Source of the DNA: Luethyella okanaganae
GTDB lineage: Bacteria > Actinomycetota > Actinomycetes > Actinomycetales > Microbacteriaceae
Length of the DNA: 64,000 nucleotides
Direction: 5' to 3'
Assembly (NCBI RefSeq): GCF_042660285.1
Contig: NZ_JBHSTP010000002.1
Location: 372,001 to 436,000 of the forward strand
In this document: in pieces, positions 52,906 to 61,669 of the stretch
Numbering within the stretch: position 1 is the first letter of the stretch
How the letters are laid out: each line of letters opens with the position of its first letter
The notes under the pieces: model-generated
The model's database searches: none
What the model saw: the letters and a program-made list of their open reading frames with translations, nothing else
Told to the model about the DNA's origin: nothing
Program-made: the position numbers and the translations under genes

Positions 52906-53895
52906 TCACATGCGGGCATCGATGCGGCAGGACTCCCGTTCGACGAGCGCCACGTCCAGAACGCTGATCGCCTCGAGTTGCTGCGTGGGATGCTCCAGCC
53001 GCGCGAACACGCGCTCGGCTGCCAGCATCCCCAGGCGCCGCGGACTCTGGTCGATGACCGTGACCGAGGGGGCCAGGGTGTCCGCCATCGGAAAATCGCC
53101 GAAACCGACCATCGGGATCGGGTTCTCCCGCAGAACGTAGGCGAGCGCCATCGAGCAGCGGGCGTTGGCGGAGAAGATCGCCGTCGGTGGGTCGGGAAGC
53201 GCCAGCAGCCGGGCGATCGCGGCCGCGGCGGCCTCCCGGTCCGACACGTACACGGCGACGAGCTCCTCGTCTGGTTCGATGCCATGCTCCCGTAGTGCCC
53301 GGCGCCATCCTTCGAGCCGCTTGGCCTCGGTGGAGAGGTGGACGACATCGCCGATGTAGGCGATCCGACGATGACCCCTCCCCATCAGGTGGCTCGTCGC
53401 GAGGTACGCTCCCGCTTCGTCGTTCTCGGTGAAGGTGTCCGTCTCGAGGTTGAACGGCGCCCGGTCGACGAACACGATCGGTGTGTGCTCTTGCCATCGC
53501 CGCAACCAGGAGTGATCGGTTCCGACCGGCGCCACGACGAGCCCGGACAGCTTTCGACCGAGCATCGACTCGAGCGCCGGGCGCTCGCCGTCTGGATCCT
53601 CGCCGAGGCTTGTGACCAGTGTCGAGATCCCGCGTTCGCGTGCGGTGTCCTCGATGGCGCGGGCGATCGCGGCGAAGAAGGGGTCAACGATGTCGGGGAC
53701 GGCGACGCCGATCACCGAGGCCCGGCCGGCCCGGAAGGTCGTCGCGAGCACGTTCGGCACGTAGTTGAGTTCGCGCATGGCCTTCTCGACCCCGGCACGG
53801 GTCTCTGGCAGCACGTGAGGGTCGTCGTTGAAGACACGGGAGACGGTCTTCGTGCTCACGCCTGCGCGCGCGGCGACATCGCGCATGGTCGTCAT
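52906..53895 (-). CDS. LacI-family transcriptional regulator
   Basis: The 329-residue repressor has the LacI helix-turn-helix and hinge (MRDVAARAGVSTKTVSRVFN, LNYVPNVLATTFRAGRA) and a sugar-binding core (about 60-325) with GVAVPDIVDPFFAAIARAIE and GFGDFPMADTLAPSVTVIDQ. The ATG at 53895 follows GAGGAAGTGGACC. It is the only LacI protein in the window, so it is the first candidate for the TGACACCGGTGTCA-like or TTGACAACGTTGTC-like operators of the island. Inducers are probably the pathway sugar or its phosphate. Confidence 0.94.
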   Translation of the reverse strand: MTTMRDVAARAGVSTKTVSRVFNDDPHVLPETRAGVEKAMRELNYVPNVLATTFRAGRASVIGVAVPDIVDPFFAAIARAIEDTARERGISTLVTSLGEDPDGERPALESMLGRKLSGLVVAPVGTDHSWLRRWQEHTPIVFVDRAPFNLETDTFTENDEAGAYLATSHLMGRGHRRIAYIGDVVHLSTEAKRLEGWRRALREHGIEPDEELVAVYVSDREAAAAAIARLLALPDPPTAIFSANARCSMALAYVLRENPIPMVGFGDFPMADTLAPSVTVIDQSPRRLGMLAAERVFARLEHPTQQLEAISVLDVALVERESCRIDARM

Positions 53896-53958
53896 GGTCC
53901 ACTTCCTCAGCGGCGGGGGGTTGATAGGGGGTCCAGTCACGATACCGGGTACCCGGCG

Positions 53959-54010
53959 CCGATGCCGTATGCCGAGGCCGTATGCCGATGCCGTGAGCCG
54001 ATGCCGTGCG
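53959..54010. repeat. Four imperfect 13-bp tandem repeats
   Basis: Four copies of CCGATGCCGTATG-like sequence run between the LacI gene and the 3' end of the aldolase gene. No function is apparent. Confidence 0.7.
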
Positions 54011-54033
54011 CCGGCCTTGGCACCTCGAAGTGC

Positions 54034-54927
54034 TCAGTCCCGGCGACCGTCCACGGCGTCGGCGAGCTCGCGCAGACGTGGCAGCGCGCGGCTCGTCAGC
54101 AGCTCCTCGCGCAGCGCCGGATCGGCAGACAGGCTGTCCTTCCATAGGGAGCGCCCCGCCATCGCGCCTGCGGCGCCGTTCGCGATCGCCGTCGACACCT
54201 GCCCGATGAAGGTCTCGTGGTCGACACCGGCCGACAGCACCGCCCACGGCACGCCTGTGGCGGCCTCGGTGACGGCTGCGCTGGCCTCGGCGGAGCCGGG
54301 GTACTGGAGCTTGAGGATCTTCGAGCCGCATGCGACGGCGAGCGCCGCACCGTCTGCGACGAGGGCGGGGAAGGCCGCCGCGTACTCCTCGTCGCTCTCT
54401 CCCTCGAGCTGATACGTGAGCAGTTCGACGATCAGCAGCAGTCCCTCCGCCTCGCAGCTCGCGACGAGGTCGCGGATCTCCTGCGCGACGCGCGAGGACT
54501 CGTCCTGCTTGTCGGGACGCGTGTAGAACAGCATCTTCGCGACGTCGCCGCCGAGCTCGCGCACCGTGCGCGGGGTCACGCCCGACACGTAGCGCGTGTA
54601 GCGCAATCCATCGACGGTCTCGAAACCCGACGCGTCGAGACCGACCACGAGGGCCGTGTCGCGTGCCAGCACACCGTCGTCGACGATCGCAGGCAGCGCG
54701 ACCTCGGGGTCGAGCAGGATCGCCGGCGCGTGGTTCGCCAGGTATCGGACGAGGTCCGCCTTGACCTCGGCGAGCTCCTCCCGCGTGATGGCGTCCGAGC
54801 CGTTCGGCGCATCCTTGATGACGGCCTTCATGCCGTTGCGCTGGTCGGCGGCGACGATGAGCATGTTGCCCTTCGGCGTCGAGATCGACTGGAGCGCGCG
54901 GCGCTCGAGCGTGTTCAGTGCGTTCAT
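54034..54927 (-). CDS. LacD-like class I aldolase (tagatose-1,6-bisphosphate aldolase type)
   Basis: The 297-residue TIM-barrel aldolase resembles LacD: MLIVAADQRNGMKAV at the first strand, LVVGLDASGF, VAKMLFYTRPDKQDESS, and the probable Schiff-base region CGSKILKLQYPGSAE. LacD cleaves tagatose-1,6-bisphosphate (and other ketohexose bisphosphates) to DHAP and glyceraldehyde-3-phosphate. The ATG at 54927 follows CAGAGGAGAACAATC. It lies 55 bp after an FGGY kinase gene in the same direction. With the PfkB gene nearby it could complete a ketose bisphosphate route. Confidence 0.82.
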   Translation of the reverse strand: MNALNTLERRALQSISTPKGNMLIVAADQRNGMKAVIKDAPNGSDAITREELAEVKADLVRYLANHAPAILLDPEVALPAIVDDGVLARDTALVVGLDASGFETVDGLRYTRYVSGVTPRTVRELGGDVAKMLFYTRPDKQDESSRVAQEIRDLVASCEAEGLLLIVELLTYQLEGESDEEYAAAFPALVADGAALAVACGSKILKLQYPGSAEASAAVTEAATGVPWAVLSAGVDHETFIGQVSTAIANGAAGAMAGRSLWKDSLSADPALREELLTSRALPRLRELADAVDGRRD

Positions 54928-54982
54928 GATTGTTCTCCTCTGTGAGTGTGAAAGTTCGGTGGGCAAGAAGGGTCGCTAGCGG

Positions 54983-56434
54983 TCATGTGGTCGGGATGCG
55001 GGCGTCCTCGCGGTGGGTGCCAACGCCGTGGTCTCCCGCGATCGAGGCGCCGACGAGCCGGGCGGCGATCAGCGCGGCGCCGAAGGCGGTGTCTTGCTCT
55101 CGTGACGAGACGGACAGCTCCGGCAGCACCCGGGCGCGGGCACGCTGGACGGAGGCCATGCTCGTCCAACCGCCCGTGAGCGTCGCGTGCGTCGCAGGAG
55201 GCAACTCCCGATCCATCGCCTCGATGAGCAGGCCGATCTCGTCGTTGCTGTGCCGGAGGATCGCGCCGAAGATCTCCTGGGGGGTCGCCCCGTCGGCGTG
55301 CAGGACAAGACGCATGACCCCGTCGTCGTTGCGGGCGCCTGACACCTCGATGGTGCCGGCCGGCAGCGCTCCTTCGTAGGGCAATGCCATCACGTCCGCA
55401 TCCAGCGCGTCGCGTCCGACGCGGTCGCTGATGCCGGCGGCAGTCAGGGCACGGCGCAGCAGCAGCCCCGTCTTGACCCCGGCGACGAGGACGTGCTTTC
55501 CTGGCACGATATGGCGGACCTCGTTGATGAGCGCGTGCGCGAGCCGCTGGCGAGCCGCGAACCCCAGGGGCGCATCGAGCACCCGCAGCAGCACCTCGGC
55601 GGTTCCCATCGACACGTGGTAGCCGTCGGCGTCGAGCGTGCCGCTCGCCTCCGCGGCGACGAGGTGGTCGTGCCCGGCGACGGTGAGCTCCGCGCCCGCG
55701 AACGGCGTGCCGAACGCATCTGACACGCGCCCCCAGGACGCGCCGCCACTGCGCAGCGGCGGGAGGAACTCCGGCCCCAGGTCGAGAGCGTCGAGCATCC
55801 GGGTCCACGCGACCCCCGAGTCCTGGTCGATCAGTCCGGTGCGGGAGGCGAGGGAATACTCCAGCGCTATGTCACCTCCGAGGGCCGCCGCGACGAACTC
55901 GGGTAGGTTCAGCCACCGCAGCCCGCGAAGCTCGAGGCCCCGATCGCGCAGGTAGGCGAGTTTGGCCACGGTGACCTGCGCCCCGAGAGGGAGCCCTGTG
56001 CGGCCCGCGAACTCTTCGCGCACTGACGCGGGAAAAGCGACGATCTGCTCGGCACCACGCGGGTCGAACCACGCGAAACCCGGGGTGACGGCGGCCCCGT
56101 CGGTGTCGATGAGCATTCCGGTCTCGCCCATGCCGGCGATGCCGATCGCGGCGAGACGCGCCTCGGCGGGAAGCTCGGTCGCGGTCTTCGACAGAAGCGA
56201 GCGCAGCGCGGACAGCAGTGTGCCCGCGTCCATCTCCGTCGTCCTGCCCTCGCCGACGCGCCACGGCGTCGGCACTTCCACGCCCGCGATCTCGACTCCC
56301 GCTGCGTCCACCACGAGCATCTTGATGCCGGTGCTTCCGAGGTCGATGCCGGCGAACAGGAGGTCGCTCGCGGCGGCGGAGGCGATGCCATCGCTCACCT
56401 CACGCGCCGAGGTGTGTACCGTGTCGACCACCAC
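54983..56434 (-). CDS. FGGY-family carbohydrate kinase (paralogue 1)
   Basis: The 483-residue sugar kinase has FAGIDLGSTGIKMLVVDAAG (ATP/phosphate loop), AIGIAGMGETGMLID, GFAWFDPRGAEQIVAF, TVAGHDHLVAAEASGT (catalytic Asp in the GHDH segment), VSMGTAEVLLRVLD and LTGGWTSMASVQRAR. It starts at GTG after AGAGGAGCTCC. It closely resembles the second FGGY kinase at 59020-60438. It faces the kinase/HAD gene across a TGACACCGGTGACT operator and is followed by the LacD-like aldolase. It probably phosphorylates a ketose or polyol. Confidence 0.9.
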   Translation of the reverse strand: MVVDTVHTSAREVSDGIASAAASDLLFAGIDLGSTGIKMLVVDAAGVEIAGVEVPTPWRVGEGRTTEMDAGTLLSALRSLLSKTATELPAEARLAAIGIAGMGETGMLIDTDGAAVTPGFAWFDPRGAEQIVAFPASVREEFAGRTGLPLGAQVTVAKLAYLRDRGLELRGLRWLNLPEFVAAALGGDIALEYSLASRTGLIDQDSGVAWTRMLDALDLGPEFLPPLRSGGASWGRVSDAFGTPFAGAELTVAGHDHLVAAEASGTLDADGYHVSMGTAEVLLRVLDAPLGFAARQRLAHALINEVRHIVPGKHVLVAGVKTGLLLRRALTAAGISDRVGRDALDADVMALPYEGALPAGTIEVSGARNDDGVMRLVLHADGATPQEIFGAILRHSNDEIGLLIEAMDRELPPATHATLTGGWTSMASVQRARARVLPELSVSSREQDTAFGAALIAARLVGASIAGDHGVGTHREDARIPTT

Positions 56435-56483
56435 GGAGCTCCTCTCGTTTCGGCACTCTCTTCGTATCCCGGAAAATCAAGCA

Positions 56484-56497
56484 TGACACCGGTGACT
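56484..56497. promoter_or_regulatory. Operator-like palindrome between FGGY kinase and kinase/HAD genes
   Basis: TGACACCGGTGACT differs from the 47577 site at one position. It lies in the 84-bp divergent gap and could control both genes. Confidence 0.55.
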
Positions 56498-56518
56498 TGA
56501 TACGTCTATCGTGGAGGC

Positions 56519-57733
56519 ATGCACTCCTCGTGTCAAATGCCGGATCCGCTCGCCATCGCCATCTCCGGAGTTGCCGGCAGCGGCAAGACGACGCTCGGCC
56601 GTGCGCTCGCGATGCGACTGGGCGCCCCCCTCGTCGACCTCGACTCGGTGACCAATCCCCTCCTCGACGCACTGCCGCCGGAAACACCGGGCGGCCACTG
56701 GCTGTCCTCGCCGCACGCCGCCGAGATCCGCGCCGGCCGGTACGCGGCGCTGCGCGCGGTCGCCGCAGACGCGGTCGCGACCGCGCGTGCGGTCGTGCTC
56801 GTGGCTCCCTTCACCGCCGAGCTTGCCGGGGGCGACGAATGGCGGACGCTGCGTGCTGCCGTTGCGCCCGCAGAGCTGCGTATGGTCCACCTGACCGGCG
56901 GCGCGGGATTGCTCGCGCAGCGGCGCGCGGCGCGGGGCGAGCTCCGAGACGCGCACCGTCCAGAGGGCGACTTCCCCGCACCGACTGTGCCTGTTATCTT
57001 CGTCGACGCCGAACTGTCGACCGAGCAGCAGCTGGGGCGCCTGCTGCCCGAACTCGGCCTCCGGCATCCCCTCGTCATGGACTCCGTGCTCTTCGAGCGG
57101 GACTTCGAGGCTGTGCTGTTCGACCTCGACGGGACGCTCGTGGACTCGACCGCGTCGGTCATTCGGTCGTGGTGGCGCTTCGCCGAGCGCTACGACCTCC
57201 CGATGCAGACGCTCCATGAGAACCATGGCCAGCCCGCGCGCACGTTGATCTCGCGGCTGCTGCCCGCGGATCTGCACGACGAAGGGCTTGTGCACATCAC
57301 GGAGCTCGAGGTGATGGATGCGGTGGGCCTACGGCCCGTGCGCGGCGCCCGCGCGTTCTTCGACACGGTCCCGTCCGCCCGGCGCGCGATCGTGACGTCT
57401 GGATCGGTGCCGATCGCGACCGCCCGGCTCGCCGCCGCGGGATTCGAGCGCCCCGAGGTGCTGGTCACGGCGGATGACGTGACCCACGGAAAACCCGACC
57501 CCGAACCGTTCCTCACCGCCGCACGCAGGCTCGGCGTCGACCCGGCGCGGTGCCTCGTGGTCGAGGATGCCGCGGCGGGCATCGCGGCGGCGCGCGCGGC
57601 GGGATGTTCCGTGCTCGCCGTCATGGGCACGGCCGCCGCCGACGAGCTGGACGGCGACCTCATCGTCGACGGACTCGACCGGGTGAGGATCATCGACGCG
57701 CCCGGCGGACTGCGCCTGCAACCGCTCGGCTAG
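56519..57733 (+). CDS. Fused P-loop kinase and HAD-family sugar phosphatase
   Basis: The 404-residue protein has two halves. Residues 10-180 form a gluconokinase/shikimate-kinase-like P-loop domain with Walker A GVAGSGKTT (K23) and a LAQRRAARGE lid-like stretch. Residues 195-395 form a HAD domain with VLFDLDGTLVDS (D202 and D204), IVTSGSVP, HGKPDPEPF and VVEDAAAGIAAA, like DOG1/GPP1-type sugar phosphatases. The first ATG is used; GTGGAGG lies very close to it. Joining a kinase and a phosphatase is unusual, and it may act on intermediates of the polyol pathway or remove dead-end phosphates. Confidence 0.82.
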   Translation: MHSSCQMPDPLAIAISGVAGSGKTTLGRALAMRLGAPLVDLDSVTNPLLDALPPETPGGHWLSSPHAAEIRAGRYAALRAVAADAVATARAVVLVAPFTAELAGGDEWRTLRAAVAPAELRMVHLTGGAGLLAQRRAARGELRDAHRPEGDFPAPTVPVIFVDAELSTEQQLGRLLPELGLRHPLVMDSVLFERDFEAVLFDLDGTLVDSTASVIRSWWRFAERYDLPMQTLHENHGQPARTLISRLLPADLHDEGLVHITELEVMDAVGLRPVRGARAFFDTVPSARRAIVTSGSVPIATARLAAAGFERPEVLVTADDVTHGKPDPEPFLTAARRLGVDPARCLVVEDAAAGIAAARAAGCSVLAVMGTAAADELDGDLIVDGLDRVRIIDAPGGLRLQPLG

Positions 57734-57820
57734 CGGGTGGCGCGCTCCAGCAGCTCCAGGACGTGCAGGTACGGCGCATCCGTGGCGCCACCGCATCGGG
57801 GGCGTGCCCGACCGGCACGC

Positions 57821-58816
57821 TCATGACGTCACCGCCGGCTCGGTCAGCGGGATCGACGGATCCGGGTCGAGCACGATGGTCGCGAGCGGCAGCGCGTCGA
57901 GGTGCGGGAGGATCGTCGAGGTCTGCGCCACGGCGTGCGCTCCCCACGACGCCGCTGCCGCTGCCGCTGTCGCGTACCTGTCCGGCGTGTCTGCGAGGCC
58001 GAAGCCCACGAGGTAGCCGGCGAGCGAGGCATCGCCCGCCCCGGCGGTGTTCGCGACGCGTACGGCGCGCGCCTGCGCGTGCACGGTGACTCCCGGAGCC
58101 ACGACGAGCACGCCGTCTGCACCCATGCTCGTGTACACAGCTCCGACGCCGCGGGCGACGAGTTCGCCGGACGCCGCTGCGACATCGCCGATCGTGCGCA
58201 GCTCCCGTCCGGCCAGATCCGCCAGTTCGTGGGTGTTCGGCTTCAGCAGAGCGATCGCCCGTGGGTTCGCGGCTGCCCGCGCGAGCGCCTCGCCGCTCGT
58301 GTCAATCGCGATCCGGATGCCACGCGCCGCGACTTCGCGCAGCAGCTCGCCGAGGTCTGCGGGAACGGACTGATCCTCGAGCGGTGGGATGGTGCCCGAG
58401 ATCACGAGCCACCCGGCACGGCGCCGGTCCAGCTCGTCGAGGGTCGCGGACACGGCCCGCTCCCACGCGTCTCGCGCCAGCGGCGGCGCCGGGGCGTTGA
58501 CCTTGGTCGTTGCACCCCCCGCGTCGATGATCGATGTGTTCACGCGTGTCGCGCCGGGCACGGTGACGATGCGCAGAAGCGCAGCGTGCGCGCAGTGCCG
58601 CGCGAACGCGACGTCGTCGTCACCGAGCACGACCACCGCGGCACTCTCGCGGCCGGCATGGGCGAGGGCGGCCGATACGTTCACGCCCTTGCCGCTCACC
58701 TCGCGCTCGTAGTCGGCGGCCCGCACGAACCCGCCGAGCTCGAGACGGGAAACATGGTAGGTCGCGTCGATCGCGCCGGCAGGTGTGAGGGTGACGACGG
58801 GCGCCGAGTTGTTCAC
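57821..58816 (-). CDS. PfkB-family kinase, phosphofructokinase/tagatose-6-phosphate kinase type
   Basis: The 331-residue ribokinase-fold protein has VTLTPAGAIDATYHVSRL, GKGVNVSAALAHAG (sugar site), KPNTHELADLAG and the catalytic NTAGAGDASLAGYL. The opening and GKGVNVS pattern match FruK/LacC proteins, which phosphorylate fructose-1- or tagatose-6-phosphate to the 1,6-bisphosphate. It starts at GTG 58816 after GAGGGGGC; the longer frame to 58858 is less likely. It supplies the substrate type expected by the LacD-like aldolase. Confidence 0.88.
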   Translation of the reverse strand: MNNSAPVVTLTPAGAIDATYHVSRLELGGFVRAADYEREVSGKGVNVSAALAHAGRESAAVVVLGDDDVAFARHCAHAALLRIVTVPGATRVNTSIIDAGGATTKVNAPAPPLARDAWERAVSATLDELDRRRAGWLVISGTIPPLEDQSVPADLGELLREVAARGIRIAIDTSGEALARAAANPRAIALLKPNTHELADLAGRELRTIGDVAAASGELVARGVGAVYTSMGADGVLVVAPGVTVHAQARAVRVANTAGAGDASLAGYLVGFGLADTPDRYATAAAAAASWGAHAVAQTSTILPHLDALPLATIVLDPDPSIPLTEPAVTS

Positions 58817-58818
58817 AG

Positions 58819-59019
58819 CGCCCCCTCGACGATGACACCGAGCTCGGCTCTCGGCCAACCGTCGGCGACGTGGGAGTGGGCTGTGACCTCGGCGGCGCTG
58901 GCGATATTCTCGGCCCAGCCCAGGAGTGCTCCGTCGTGCATCACGGAAGGCAGGCCGAGCGTGATCGCGACGAGCCGTTCGTCGGTCGCATGGTTGCCTC
59001 CAGAACAGGCGTTGGCATG
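58819..59019 (-). other. Coding-like stretch after the second FGGY kinase
   Basis: Read in frame past the kinase TGA, the sequence stays open for about 65 codons, including ITLGLPSVMHDGALLGWAEN, and ends ELGVIVEGAL just before the PfkB start. An internal GTG/ATG could start a peptide of about 42 residues. No family is recognised. It may be a small gene, a remnant or a former extension of the kinase. Confidence 0.25.
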
Positions 59020-60438
59020 TCAGCTCCCTTCCATCGTGGAATCACTGTTGCGGTCGTGCCCGGCGAGGAACGACACGGCGAAGTCCTCGAAGGTGCCCGC
59101 GCGACCGACCGCGGCAGCGAAGGCGGCGAAGAGCGCCGCGCCGTAGGCGGTTCCCTCGCCGTGGGTGGATACGGTGATCTCCGGCAGGATCAGCTCGCGC
59201 GCGCGAACGACGCTCGCCATGCTCGACCAGCCGCCGGTGAGAAGGGTCGAGGTCGGCGCCGCCACTTCGCGATCCATGACCTCCATGAGCTCGGTGCACA
59301 TGTCGTTGCCGTGCAGGAGGGCCGCGACGAACAGTTCCGCCGGCGTCAGGCCGTCGCTGTCTGCGACGATCTTCAGCACGCCGTCGTCGTTGCGGGCGCC
59401 CGACACCGCCAGTGCTCCGTCCACGAGAGCTCCGCCCGCCGGGAGCGCCATGACCTGCGCGTCGATCTCGGCGCGCCCCCGCGCGTCGGCGATGCCGAGC
59501 AACTGGAGCACCCGCCTCATCAGCAGACCGGACTTCGTGCCGGCCAGCAGCACGTATTTTCCCGGGAGAACGTGGCGCACGGTGTTGATGCCGGCGAGCG
59601 CGAGCCGCTCGCGGGCGTCGAAGGGCAGGGTCGCGTCCAGCACGCGCACGAGAGCCTCGGCGGTTCCCATGGAATCGTAGAGCTGACCGCTGTGGGTCGC
59701 GCCGGAGGCGACCGCCGAGACGAGATGGTCGTGGCCGGCGACCGTGAGGATCGCGCCGTGGAAGGCCTGCGGCATCCCCTCGTCGGTGAGCGCCTCGAGC
59801 GCGGCGCCCGCACCGACGCGCTCCGCGAGGATGTCCGCGCCGACGCCGAGCACGTCGAGGGCGGCCGCCCACGGCTCGCTGTCGTCCTGGTCGATCAGCC
59901 CTGTGCGGGACACGAGCGAGTATTCCGCCACGCGTGGACCGCCCAGAGTCCGCACGACGTACTCCGGAACGTTGAGGAAGGTCTTGTCGCTCAGCGCGAC
60001 GCCTGTGTCCTGCAGATACAGCAGCTTGGAGATCGTCGCGAGAGGCCCGATCGGCAATCCGGTTCGGCCCAGGAACTCCGCGCGGAAGGCCTTTGGCGTG
60101 CGGACGATCTGCTGTCCGCCGCGGGGATCGAACCAGGCCATGATGGGGGCCGCTGGCCGGTCTGCTCCGTCGAGCACCACACCCGCCTCGGCCATGCCCG
60201 AAACGCCGAGAGCGGCGACGCGGTAGGCGCCCCTGCGCGACAGGATCCCATCCGCCTCGTGCGCGAGCTCGCGCACGACTGCGACCACTCGCTCGGCGGG
60301 CATCTCGGCGCGCCCGTGGTCGAGGTTCGTCCACGGCGAGCGGCGACTGACGACGAGTTCTTCCCTCCCTTCCGGCGTCGCTGCGAGCAGCTTGATGCTC
60401 GTGCTGCCGACGTCGATGCCCACGACGTATTCGGTCAT
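59020..60438 (-). CDS. FGGY-family carbohydrate kinase (paralogue 2)
   Basis: The 472-residue sugar kinase has YVVGIDVGSTSIKLLAATPE, VSGMAEAGVVLDG, IMAWFDPRGGQQIV, LTVAGHDHLVSAVASG, SMGTAEALVRVLDA and LLTGGWSSMASVVRAR. Long blocks match paralogue 1, so the two arose by duplication or joint acquisition. It overlaps the mannose-6-phosphate-isomerase-like gene by ATGA and is followed by the PfkB gene, forming an isomerase-FGGY-PfkB unit. It probably makes the ketose phosphate used by PfkB. Confidence 0.9.
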   Translation of the reverse strand: MTEYVVGIDVGSTSIKLLAATPEGREELVVSRRSPWTNLDHGRAEMPAERVVAVVRELAHEADGILSRRGAYRVAALGVSGMAEAGVVLDGADRPAAPIMAWFDPRGGQQIVRTPKAFRAEFLGRTGLPIGPLATISKLLYLQDTGVALSDKTFLNVPEYVVRTLGGPRVAEYSLVSRTGLIDQDDSEPWAAALDVLGVGADILAERVGAGAALEALTDEGMPQAFHGAILTVAGHDHLVSAVASGATHSGQLYDSMGTAEALVRVLDATLPFDARERLALAGINTVRHVLPGKYVLLAGTKSGLLMRRVLQLLGIADARGRAEIDAQVMALPAGGALVDGALAVSGARNDDGVLKIVADSDGLTPAELFVAALLHGNDMCTELMEVMDREVAAPTSTLLTGGWSSMASVVRARELILPEITVSTHGEGTAYGAALFAAFAAAVGRAGTFEDFAVSFLAGHDRNSDSTMEGS

Positions 60439-61481
60439 CGCACGCCTCCCGCGTGGAGGGTGCTCGGCCAGCCACGCCCGGGGGCGCCGACGATCACGCT
60501 CGCGTCTCCGACGGCGCGCCAGGCCCCGAACGCGTGCGGGACGGCGATCGCGTCGCCGCGGCTCACCTCGATCCGGTCGCTGTCCGAAGCGAGCGCACCC
60601 TCGCCGTCGGTGACGAGCACGACCGCGAACCCGGCCGCTCGTTCCTCGGTCGTCTCTCCGCCCGCGGCGGCGTCGGAGAGCAGGAAGTAGGGATCCGCGG
60701 CCGCGGGAAGCAGCGACCGGAACCGGGCCCCCGCCGCACGCGTGCCGGCCGTGCCGACCAGGCCGGCCAGCTCCTCCGCCGTGGTCTGCGCGGTCGAGAC
60801 CGCGGGCATGACCGTCTCGAAGCCGAGGTCGAGGTGCGATTCCTCCCTGGTCGAGGTGGTCACCGACCACTCCAGCAGGATCGAGAAGTCGGTGGGCTCC
60901 TGCACCTCGACGACGAAGATCCCGCCGTCGATCGCATGGACCGTGCCAGCCGGAACGAGCACGCTCATGCCCTCGCGCACCACGATGCGGTTCATGTGGT
61001 CGAGCATCCACTCGCCGTCCTGCGTGTCGCGCCGACGGTCCAGCTCGTCGCGATCGATCCGCTGGTTCCAGCCGACGTGGACCGCGCAGCCGGGTTCGGC
61101 GTCCAGCACGTACCACGCCTCGGTCTTGCCGTAGAGGCGATCGAGGTGGTGCGCGGCGAAGTCCCGTCCGGGATGCACGTGGACGGGGAGTCGCTGGCGA
61201 GCGTCGAGGAGCTTGACGAGGATGCCGACATCGGCGGCATCCAGCCCCTGCTCCGGCCCGACCCAGGCTCTCGGGTCGGCGGCGACCAGGTCGCGCAGGA
61301 AGGCACCGTCGGCCGTGACGGCGAGACCGGTGACGGGGTCGCCGAACCGGGACACCGTCGCGGCGAGCCACTCCTCGGGCTGACGATCGGTTTCGGGCAC
61401 GATCCCGCGCAGCGCGGCGATACGGTCGCCTCCGAGGTAGAAGTGCTGCACCGGGTGAGGGGGGAGAAGGACCGGCCTCAT
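60435..61481 (-). CDS. Class I mannose-6-phosphate-isomerase-like protein
   Basis: The 348-residue cupin-type isomerase has the zinc-site pattern of type I enzymes: LPVHVHPGRDFAAHHL, YGKTEAWYVLDAEPG and VLVPAGTVHAIDGG. It interconverts an aldose and ketose phosphate, or in this context another hexose phosphate. It is first in the isomerase-FGGY-PfkB unit. Two operator-like palindromes lie upstream (61589 and 61654), so it appears to be controlled by both regulons or by one regulator with two site types. Confidence 0.85.
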   Translation of the reverse strand: MRPVLLPPHPVQHFYLGGDRIAALRGIVPETDRQPEEWLAATVSRFGDPVTGLAVTADGAFLRDLVAADPRAWVGPEQGLDAADVGILVKLLDARQRLPVHVHPGRDFAAHHLDRLYGKTEAWYVLDAEPGCAVHVGWNQRIDRDELDRRRDTQDGEWMLDHMNRIVVREGMSVLVPAGTVHAIDGGIFVVEVQEPTDFSILLEWSVTTSTREESHLDLGFETVMPAVSTAQTTAEELAGLVGTAGTRAAGARFRSLLPAAADPYFLLSDAAAGGETTEERAAGFAVVLVTDGEGALASDSDRIEVSRGDAIAVPHAFGAWRAVGDASVIVGAPGRGWPSTLHAGGVR

Positions 61482-61588
61482 CGCTGGAGTCCGGTTCGGG
61501 GGTCTCCGGCCCGCGCGGCGGCCCGGGGCGACGCGCCATCGATACCGACCGTTGCGGTCGTTCGCTCGCCTGGCGTCATCGCTACCTC

Positions 61589-61600
61589 GACATCGGTGTC
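61589..61600. promoter_or_regulatory. Operator-like site GACATCGGTGTC upstream of isomerase gene
   Basis: It matches the TGACACCGGTGTCA family except for one core base and lies about 108 bp before the isomerase start. Confidence 0.35.
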
Positions 61601-61653
61601 ATCTCGTGGAGACTCGGCCCCCGGTGGAGCCGATGGAGACATCCTGGGCCTCT

Positions 61654-61669
61654 GAGACAACGTTGTCAA
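61654..61669. promoter_or_regulatory. Operator-like palindrome GACAACGTTGTC, isomerase side
   Basis: GAGACAACGTTGTCAA contains a perfect 12-bp palindrome and is the exact reverse complement of the site at 62840. It overlaps the stop codon of the DUF4432 gene and sits about 170 bp upstream of the isomerase gene. Confidence 0.6.

Noticed and set aside
58870..60690. 606-codon plus-strand frame opposite the second FGGY kinase and the isomerase gene
   Set aside because: It mirrors two well-defined minus-strand genes and has no recognisable motif.
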